From assembly GCA_008373095.1 (NCBI GenBank), contig RQOP01000031.1, forward strand, positions 1 to 58,954: DNA of 58,954 nucleotides. The letters are read 5' to 3'. This DNA comes from SAR202 cluster bacterium. Its GTDB lineage: Bacteria > Chloroflexota > Dehalococcoidia > Lucifugimonadales > UBA826. The position numbers and the translations under genes were made by a program. Within the stretch, counting starts at the first letter, position 1. The number at the start of each line of letters is the position of its first letter. Below are positions 52,618-58,954 of this stretch, in pieces. The notes under the pieces were generated by a model. That model ran no database searches. It had not been told where the DNA came from and was given only the letters and a program-made list of their open reading frames with translations.

Positions 52618-54852
52618 ATGAGTGATCCTCGAGAAGGCATAGATTTTTTTCCTTTAACCGTGGATTTAGAAGAAAGACATTATGCAATAGGGCAGATCCC
52701 AGGAAGCTTTTTTAGACGAGAAGGCAGACCTACGACTCATGCCATTTTGACTGACCGCCTCATAGACAGACCGATAAGGCCATTATTCCCCAAAGGCTTC
52801 AAAAATGAAGTACAGGTAATAGCAACAACTTTGTCTAGTGATAGAGAGGTCCCTCTAGATATAATTGCTCTGAACGGTGTTTCAGCTGCTTTGAGCATAT
52901 CAAACATACCTTTCAATGGCCCAATCGCAGCAACGCGAATTGGGTATATTGATGGGGATTTTATAATTAATCCTACCTATGCGCAGATTGAAGAAAGTTT
53001 ATTAGATCTGGTCGTAGCAGGTTCCACTGATGGAGTCTCTATGATGGAGGCTGGAGCACAAGAAGTCGACGAAGACGTTGTGTTTGAGGCAATACAACTT
53101 GCTCAATCAGTAAATTTGGAAGTCATTTCTATGCAACAGAGTTTTGCAGAGGAAATAGGCACACCTAAAGCCGATTACACTCCAAGAGGGCATGATCCAG
53201 AAGCAGTAGAGCAAGCAAGATCCATTCTAGGCGACCGAATTTATGGTGCCATGTCTGATGCAGAAAATCAGGAGGATATGAGATCCAGATTAAAAGTCCT
53301 TGAAGACGAACTCAAAGACTCGTTGTCTGAAGAGTTTGACTCAAGTGTTGCCGCAGGAGCCTTCGAAGAATTATTGGATGAACAATTCAGAGTAAGAATT
53401 CTCAAAGACGGTGTCAGACCTGATGGCAGAGGTCTAAGAGAAATTCGATCTCTTTCAGCTGAGGTATCAATTTTGCCTCGAACCCATGGAACCGGATTAT
53501 TTAACAGAGGGGAAACTCAAATACTTGGAGTTACGACTTTGGGGTCTTCAGGTGACGCACAAAGACTCGATAATCTTAGCCCCGAGGAAACGAAAAATTT
53601 CATGCTCCATTACAATTTCCCTCCATACTCTACCGGGGAAGCAAGAAGGGTGGGATCACCTGGCCGAAGAGAGATCGGGCATGGTGCCTTAGCAGAACGT
53701 GCCTTGAGTGCGGTTTTACCTTCACAGGAGGATTTCCCCTATACGATACGAATTGTCTGTGAAGCTCTAAGCTCCAATGGAAGCACTTCAATGGGTAGCG
53801 TATGTGCAGGCACCCTAGCATTAATGGATGCTGGTGTCCCAATCAAATCACCAGTAGCTGGTATATCAGTAGGTTTAATTACCGGAGAGGACGGAGAATA
53901 CGTAACCTTGACAGATATACAAGGACTTGAAGACCACGTTGGAGATATGGATTTCAAGGTTGCTGGCACCTCAGAAGGAGTAACTGCCATTCAACTGGAC
54001 ATAAAGGTCAACAGTATAAGTTTTGACGTAATAAAAGATGCTCTCTCTCAAGCAAAAGAAGCTAGAACTCAAGTTTTGGAAGTGATTACATCTGCCATCC
54101 CTGAAGTCAGAACTGACGTCAGTCCTTTCGCACCTAGAATACAAAAAATAATGGTGCCTACGGACAAAATAGGTGCCGTGATTGGCCCAGGTGGCAAGAC
54201 TATACGAGGAATTGTGGAAGAAACAAATGCCACAGTTGACATACAAGACGACGGCACGGTACTGATTGGATCAGCAAACGCTGACGACGCAGCTAAAGCT
54301 ATAAAGATGGTGGAAGATCTCACAAGAGAAATACAAGTGGGAGAAATATTCACAGGTACTGTAGCCAAAATAGCAAGCTTTGGAGCATTCGTTCAAATCC
54401 TACCAGGTACGGATGGAATGGTGCATATTTCTGAACTGGCCAACTACAGGGTTGCAAACGTAGAAGATGAAGTCGCGGTCGGAGACGAAGTGGAAGTGAA
54501 AGTCATAGGAGTGGACCAATCAGGAAAAATCAAACTATCGATGAAAGCTTTATTGGACGGTGCTGACGAATCTAGCTCTACCCGACAAAACTCAAGAGAG
54601 GAAGTCGAAAAAGTTGAAGTAAATGTAGGAGACATAATTACAGGTCCTGTCGTAAACATTGCCAAATTCGGAGCTTTTGTTGAAATAGCACCTGGAACTG
54701 ACGGTATGGTTCACATAAGTGAATTGGAAAATTATCGTGTCGCAAAAGTAGAAGACGTCGTGAGTGTGGGAGAAGAAATCACCGTTGAAGTGATAGACGT
54801 AGATGACTCAGGTCGTATAAAGCTATCTCGCAAAGCGCTCCTCACCGATTAA
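52618..54852 (+). CDS. pnp: Polynucleotide phosphorylase with two S1 domains
   Basis: From the ATG at 52618 the 744-aa chain covers two RNase PH domains (PREGIDFFPLTVD, FFRREGRPTTHAILTDRLIDRPIRPLF; GETQILGVTTLGS, DAGVPIKSPVAGISVGL), a KH domain (IGAVIGPGGKTIRGI), and two S1 domains in tandem (TDGMVHISELANYRVANVED and MVHISELENYRVAKVED). The usual PNPase has one S1. About 45 N-terminal residues are absent at this start and lie upstream in a broken frame, listed separately. The enzyme degrades RNA 3'-to-5'. It follows rpsO, the normal arrangement. Confidence 0.9.
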   Translation: MSDPREGIDFFPLTVDLEERHYAIGQIPGSFFRREGRPTTHAILTDRLIDRPIRPLFPKGFKNEVQVIATTLSSDREVPLDIIALNGVSAALSISNIPFNGPIAATRIGYIDGDFIINPTYAQIEESLLDLVVAGSTDGVSMMEAGAQEVDEDVVFEAIQLAQSVNLEVISMQQSFAEEIGTPKADYTPRGHDPEAVEQARSILGDRIYGAMSDAENQEDMRSRLKVLEDELKDSLSEEFDSSVAAGAFEELLDEQFRVRILKDGVRPDGRGLREIRSLSAEVSILPRTHGTGLFNRGETQILGVTTLGSSGDAQRLDNLSPEETKNFMLHYNFPPYSTGEARRVGSPGRREIGHGALAERALSAVLPSQEDFPYTIRIVCEALSSNGSTSMGSVCAGTLALMDAGVPIKSPVAGISVGLITGEDGEYVTLTDIQGLEDHVGDMDFKVAGTSEGVTAIQLDIKVNSISFDVIKDALSQAKEARTQVLEVITSAIPEVRTDVSPFAPRIQKIMVPTDKIGAVIGPGGKTIRGIVEETNATVDIQDDGTVLIGSANADDAAKAIKMVEDLTREIQVGEIFTGTVAKIASFGAFVQILPGTDGMVHISELANYRVANVEDEVAVGDEVEVKVIGVDQSGKIKLSMKALLDGADESSSTRQNSREEVEKVEVNVGDIITGPVVNIAKFGAFVEIAPGTDGMVHISELENYRVAKVEDVVSVGEEITVEVIDVDDSGRIKLSRKALLTD

Positions 54853-54911
54853 TCCTGAAAGGATGGTACATTAGGTCAGATACTACAACTAAAACGATAA
54901 GGGAGTTCCAT

Positions 54912-55703
54912 ATGGCTAATATCAAAGTCGTTGTTAACGGAGTCCTCGGTAAAATGGGCCAGGAAGTGCTGAATGCAGTGGATAATGCCGAAGGGATGGA
55001 TCCAATCGCTGGCTCGGATATTGCTACCACGGTGGATCAAATCACCTTACCTAGCGGGAAAGGTGTCATACCGGTTCATAAAGATATAAAAGATGCCGTA
55101 AAAGAGGCTGACGTTGTAGTCGACTTTACAAACGCCTCTGGAGCAAAATCAGTGATGGAAGCAGCGGCACCTGCAGGTGCTAATTGTGTAATCGGATCTA
55201 CTGGATTATCTCAGACAGATTTTCAAACAGCTGAATCCCTAGCTGAATCCAACCAGACAAGCATAATTATTGCACCCAACTTTGCTATGGGGGCTGTCCT
55301 TATGTCGCATTTAGTTAAAGAAGCTGCTAGATTTTTTGATTACGCTGATCTGACAGAAGTCCATCATGAAGCAAAGATTGATGCTCCGTCTGGCACTGCG
55401 ATCGCAATAGCGCAAGCAGCGGCAGAAGGTAAAGGTGGCAGCTTTGAGGCTCCGACTGCAGAAAAAGAGCTTATAGAAAACACAAGAGGCGGAGACCATT
55501 CAGGAGTGGTAGTACACAGTGGAAGAATGCCGGGACGTGTGGCTCACCACGAAATGGTTTTTGGATCCCTAGGGCAAACCTTGACGATACGCCATGACTC
55601 TATCAACAGAGAAAGCTTTATGCCAGGGGTAATTATGGCAATAAATGCCTCAGAATCATCAACTGGATTGACCGTAGGATTGGACAAAATTATGGGGTTA
55701 TAG
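54912..55703 (+). CDS. dapB: 4-hydroxy-tetrahydrodipicolinate reductase
   Basis: The 263-aa protein starts ANIKVVVNGVLGKMGQEV, with the G-x-x-G-x-M-G dinucleotide motif, and has the catalytic EVHHEAKIDAPSGTA. It reduces the DapA product with NAD(P)H in lysine/diaminopimelate synthesis. A GGGAG lies 6 nt before the ATG. It heads the dapB-asd-dapA group. With pnp 60 nt upstream, it is probably in the same transcript. Confidence 0.97.
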   Translation: MANIKVVVNGVLGKMGQEVLNAVDNAEGMDPIAGSDIATTVDQITLPSGKGVIPVHKDIKDAVKEADVVVDFTNASGAKSVMEAAAPAGANCVIGSTGLSQTDFQTAESLAESNQTSIIIAPNFAMGAVLMSHLVKEAARFFDYADLTEVHHEAKIDAPSGTAIAIAQAAAEGKGGSFEAPTAEKELIENTRGGDHSGVVVHSGRMPGRVAHHEMVFGSLGQTLTIRHDSINRESFMPGVIMAINASESSTGLTVGLDKIMGL

Positions 55704-55767
55704 ACCCTTCACTTGTAGTAACCGCCTGCACACATTCGCTTAATATTCAAATTACGGAGGAACTTAC

Positions 55768-56802
55768 TTGAATTCTTGCAAAATCGCCGTTGTTGGAGCA
55801 ACAGGAGCCGTAGGCCAGGTATTTTTGGACATTGCTGAACAAAGAAATTTTCCCATAGATGAAATTCGACTTTGCGCTTCGACAAGGTCAGTTGGGAAGA
55901 AAATTAAATTTAAATCCCAAGACATAGCGGTGGAGTTATGCACTCCTGAAGTTCTAGATGAAGTTGACTTTGCATTTATTTCAGCCAGCGGTGAGGTAAG
56001 TCGGGAAATTGCACCTTTGGCAGCAAAACATGGAACAGTGGCGATTGATGATAGCTCTGCCTTCAGGATGGATAATGATGTCCCCTTAGTGGTGCCCGAA
56101 GTAAATGCCGAAGACCTAAATGAACACAAAGGAATAGTAGCCATTCCGAATTGCTCTACTACTCCTCTGGTCATGGTATTGAATCCGTTGATGAAAAAAT
56201 CTTCGGTGAGGCGAGTAGTGGTCGACACATTCCAATCTGTAACAGGAACTGGTGCTGCTGCATTAACAGAAATGAAGCATCAAAGCGAGGCAATCCTAAA
56301 TGACGGCCCAGTAACGGCCAAAGAATACCCTCATCAGATAGCCTTCAATGTATTACCTCATATAGAACCTTTTCAAGAAAACGGATACACCAGAGAAGAA
56401 ATGAAAATGCTTTATGAGACCCAAAAAATATTGCACGATTCCAATATTTTGGTCTCCGCAACATGCGTACGGGTACCAGTTGCTGTCAGTCACAGTGAGG
56501 CAATACACATCGAGTTTGAAGATTCGATATCTCCAAATGAAGTAACGGAAATGTTAGAAAATGAACCTGGTATAAGAGTTGTAGACGACCCTTTCTCTGA
56601 CGTGTATCCTATGCCGATAGACGCCGCCGGAGGCGACGAAGTTCTTGTGGGAAGAATAAGAAAAGACATATCGCATCCGAATGGAATAGCTATGTGGGTT
56701 GTCTGTGATAACTTACGAAAAGGCGCAGCTTTGAATGCTATTCAAATAGCGGAAGAAATGATGAAACGCGACGTAGTATCTGAAAGAAACTGGAGAAAAT
56801 AA
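55768..56802 (+). CDS. asd: Aspartate-semialdehyde dehydrogenase
   Basis: The 344-aa protein starts at TTG with GGAGG 8 nt upstream. It has CKIAVVGATGAVGQVFL for NADP, a catalytic Cys129 in IPNCSTTPLVM, and VRVPVAVSHSEAIHIEFE, with the acid-binding basic residues in the C-terminal domain. It reduces aspartyl phosphate to the semialdehyde, the substrate of DapA. It lies between dapB and dapA, 4 nt before dapA. Confidence 0.96.
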   Translation: MNSCKIAVVGATGAVGQVFLDIAEQRNFPIDEIRLCASTRSVGKKIKFKSQDIAVELCTPEVLDEVDFAFISASGEVSREIAPLAAKHGTVAIDDSSAFRMDNDVPLVVPEVNAEDLNEHKGIVAIPNCSTTPLVMVLNPLMKKSSVRRVVVDTFQSVTGTGAAALTEMKHQSEAILNDGPVTAKEYPHQIAFNVLPHIEPFQENGYTREEMKMLYETQKILHDSNILVSATCVRVPVAVSHSEAIHIEFEDSISPNEVTEMLENEPGIRVVDDPFSDVYPMPIDAAGGDEVLVGRIRKDISHPNGIAMWVVCDNLRKGAALNAIQIAEEMMKRDVVSERNWRK

Positions 56803-56806
56803 TAAG

Positions 56807-57700
56807 ATGGTAGATTTTGGAAGACTTCTCACAGCTATGATTACCCCTTTTGATTCAGAAGGTAATATCGATTTTCCTCAAGCCAGGAAGCTAGCAAAGG
56901 GATTAGTTGCTTCAGGAACTGACGGGCTAGTGATAGGTGGAACAACAGGTGAATCACCATCCATGTCTGATGATGAAAAAGTTCAACTATTCGCTGAAGT
57001 AAAAGAAGCTGTGGGAGATACTGCCACCGTAATTGCTGGAACAACTGACAATAACCATAGAAAATCTATAGAACTCTCCATTGAAGCGGAAAAGGTTGGT
57101 GCTGACGGTCTACTACTTACAGTGCCTGCATACAACAAGCCGACGCAAGAGGGACTATACCAAAACTTTAAAGCTATATCTGAAGCGACTTCTCTTCCTG
57201 GGCTACTTTATAATGTCCCATCTCGGACAGCCTTAAACATGACTACAGAAACGACACTACGGCTAGCTGAAATAGACAATATAGTCGGTGTCAAAGAAGC
57301 ATCCAGCGACTATGTTCAAATTACCAACATTATTGACAAAGCACCCGACGGATTCAGGGTTTGGTCAGGAAATGATGACGAAACATTCCCTATCATGTGC
57401 GTTGGCGGACACGGAGTAGTTAGCGTAGCCTCAAACCTATATGGCAGCCAAATCAAAACCATGATGGGCCTTATCTTAGAAGGTAATATTGAAAGCGCTG
57501 CTACTGAACACAAACGGTTACTTCCAATTTTCAAGGCTCTCTTCTGGGTAACTAATCCAATACCTATAAAGTATGCCGCTAACAGGGCCGGATTCAATGC
57601 TGGACCAAACCGGTTACCTCTTTGTGACCCAGATGAAGATTTCACCTCAACTTTTAATCCAGTGATGGATGAATATGAGGTTGATCTACCAATTTCTTAA
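56807..57700 (+). CDS. dapA: 4-hydroxy-tetrahydrodipicolinate synthase
   Basis: The 297-aa protein has all family marks: AMITPF, GTTGES (T46-T47), Y135 in LLYNVPSR and the Schiff-base K163 in IVGVKEASSD. It joins pyruvate and aspartate semialdehyde in the first committed step of diaminopimelate synthesis. It begins 4 nt after asd. Unlike the two other DapA-fold proteins in the window it has the intact GTTGE loop, Tyr and Lys, so this one is the lysine enzyme. It is convergent with purA, with a 21-nt gap. Confidence 0.97.
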   Translation: MVDFGRLLTAMITPFDSEGNIDFPQARKLAKGLVASGTDGLVIGGTTGESPSMSDDEKVQLFAEVKEAVGDTATVIAGTTDNNHRKSIELSIEAEKVGADGLLLTVPAYNKPTQEGLYQNFKAISEATSLPGLLYNVPSRTALNMTTETTLRLAEIDNIVGVKEASSDYVQITNIIDKAPDGFRVWSGNDDETFPIMCVGGHGVVSVASNLYGSQIKTMMGLILEGNIESAATEHKRLLPIFKALFWVTNPIPIKYAANRAGFNAGPNRLPLCDPDEDFTSTFNPVMDEYEVDLPIS

Positions 57701-57721
57701 AATTGGCCTGATTCGGATAGG

Positions 57722-58954
57722 CTAAATATCGAGTATATCCCTTACCATTATTGTGTGGTCTCTGTGAGGACCCGTCGATATAATGTCGACTGGACACCCT
57801 ATCAATTGCTCCAGACGGTCCACATACTCTCTTGCTCTAATCGGTAATTTTGACACGTCCGATATACCAGCTGTTGGCTCATCCCAGCCTTGTAGGGTTT
57901 CATATATCGGTGTACACCTCTCCAAGGCTGTAACTCCACCAGGAGGTTCATCTAGTATTTCTCCATTCAAGTTATACCCCACACAAATATTTATAGAATC
58001 CAAATGATCCAGCACATCCAATCTTGTGATTACAGCAGACGTGTATCCGTTGATCCTATTGCTATATCTAGCTAGAACTCCATCAAACCAGCCAATTCTT
58101 CTAGCTCGTCCAGTAGTGGTCCCAAATTCCTTTGCAACAGTCCGGATTCCTTCCCCTACGTCATCGAATAATTCTGTGGGAAATGGCCCGGATCCAACTC
58201 TAGTGTTATATGCCTTGAATATACCCAAAACGTTTGTTATCTGCCTTGGCTGTATGGCCAATCCGGTACTAGCTCCTCCAATCGTCGGACTTGAAGATGT
58301 CACGAATGGGTAAGTACCATGATCCAAGTCGAGTAATATTCCCTGAGCTCCTTCCAAAACTACTGTTCCACCACCATCCAAGGTATCATTTACATACCGA
58401 CCCACAGGCTTGATAAAGGAAGCTAAACGCTTTTGCCAATATTCACTCTTTTCAAGTATTGAATTCAATGAAACCGGTTCAACTTCATATATTTTTTCTA
58501 ATATTGCATTCGTAAAAGGAAGGACCGCGTTCAAACGAATCTCCAAGGCCTCTAGATCCAAAATGTCTGCAGCCCTGATTCCAGTCCTAGAAGTCTTGTC
58601 ACTGTAGGCTGGTCCGATTCCCTTTCCGGTGGTGCCTATAGCCTGAGTTCCGCGTCCTTTCTCTGCCAAGGTATCTAATATAACGTGATAAGGCATTATC
58701 AAATGTGCCCTTTCACTGATCATAAGAGAGTCACTTATATCCACACCACCCTGTTTCAAAGCCTCCATTTCCTCAATTAGCACATCAGGATCGACTACCA
58801 CACCATTGCCTATGACATTCATAACCCCATCGCTAAAAACACCACAGGGAACGAGATGTAGACTAAAGTCGCCTAAATCATTAATCACCGTATGGCCAGC
58901 ATTGTTGCCACCAGAGAACCTAGCTACGATATCTGCTCGTCGCGACAGATAGTC
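57722..58954 (-). CDS. purA: Adenylosuccinate synthetase (N-terminus beyond the window)
   Basis: The gene is read leftward from the window edge. The visible 410 residues open with DYLSRRADIVARFSGGNNAGHTVI, the conserved GGNNAGHT of PurA, so only about the first 15-20 residues, including the GDEGKG loop, are lacking. Further blocks are GTTGKGIGPAYSDKTSRTGIR, EGAQGILLDLDHGTYPFVTSSSP and TRVGSGPFPTE. It joins IMP and aspartate with GTP in AMP synthesis. A Met at the HTVIND region is not the start. It ends 21 nt from the dapA stop. Confidence 0.96.
   Translation of the reverse strand, partial: DYLSRRADIVARFSGGNNAGHTVINDLGDFSLHLVPCGVFSDGVMNVIGNGVVVDPDVLIEEMEALKQGGVDISDSLMISERAHLIMPYHVILDTLAEKGRGTQAIGTTGKGIGPAYSDKTSRTGIRAADILDLEALEIRLNAVLPFTNAILEKIYEVEPVSLNSILEKSEYWQKRLASFIKPVGRYVNDTLDGGGTVVLEGAQGILLDLDHGTYPFVTSSSPTIGGASTGLAIQPRQITNVLGIFKAYNTRVGSGPFPTELFDDVGEGIRTVAKEFGTTTGRARRIGWFDGVLARYSNRINGYTSAVITRLDVLDHLDSINICVGYNLNGEILDEPPGGVTALERCTPIYETLQGWDEPTAGISDVSKLPIRAREYVDRLEQLIGCPVDIISTGPHRDHTIMVRDILDI

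Noticed and set aside
1-58954. CRISPR arrays, insertion sequences, integrases and rRNA genes
   Set aside because: No regularly spaced short repeats, transposase or integrase motifs, or rRNA segments were found; the only mobile-type hint is the tRNA fragment at 3031-3079.

Overview
The window looks like a chromosomal segment of a free-living bacterium with a moderately AT-rich genome. TTG or GTG starts are frequent, and UGA is normally a stop. The gene content points to a marine Chloroflexota of the SAR202/Dehalococcoidia type: several class III CoA-transferases, a fasciclin lipoprotein, a zinc-type L28, a recG-fakA pair, late futalosine-menaquinone genes and many DapA-like and dimeric alpha/beta-barrel proteins. 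The taxonomic placement is inference from gene content; no rRNA gene is present.

Left part (1-16 kb) is an accessory patchwork of variable base composition. It holds a cobalt-type nitrile hydratase operon (nthA-nthB-accessory), an isolated 3'-half of an initiator-like tRNA immediately downstream, an SDR, flavin monooxygenase, several small dimeric alpha/beta-barrel proteins, an RraA-like aldolase, a methyltransferase, a LicD/cytidylyltransferase pair, a DapA-like protein without the catalytic lysine, a fasciclin lipoprotein made of two DNA-identical repeats, and a crotonase/CoA-binding pair. A small SEC-C protein gene with a TTG start (15929-16093) follows.

The middle (16-33 kb) is mostly housekeeping: a CoA-transferase, 7Fe ferredoxin, aconitase acnA, recG-fakA divergent from rpmB, a DapA-like aldolase with an MfnB-TusA-like fusion gene ending at a strong terminator, a YtxH pair, pheA, and a potassium-uptake block (TrkH, full RCK protein, UspA, two split NAD-domain proteins). 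At 33-39 kb is an apparent operon with a CinA-like/nucleotidyltransferase fusion, UbiD, UbiA and UbiX homologues (best read as MqnL, MqnP, MqnM), a TPP protein and a PHP phosphatase.

The right part (39-59 kb) has a pair of overlapping CoA-transferases of which only one keeps the catalytic Asp, then cmk-plsC-glmS and a thioredoxin-like lipoprotein whose reading frame crosses a UGA exactly at the first position of the CxxC motif and is followed by a SECIS-like hairpin (a likely selenoprotein). Then come a coiled-coil protein, a GAF-GAF-PAS-adenylate cyclase, an amidase with small neighbours, an alpha/beta hydrolase, rpsO-pnp (pnp with two S1 domains and an apparently disrupted 5' end), dapB-asd-dapA for diaminopimelate synthesis, and a truncated purA.
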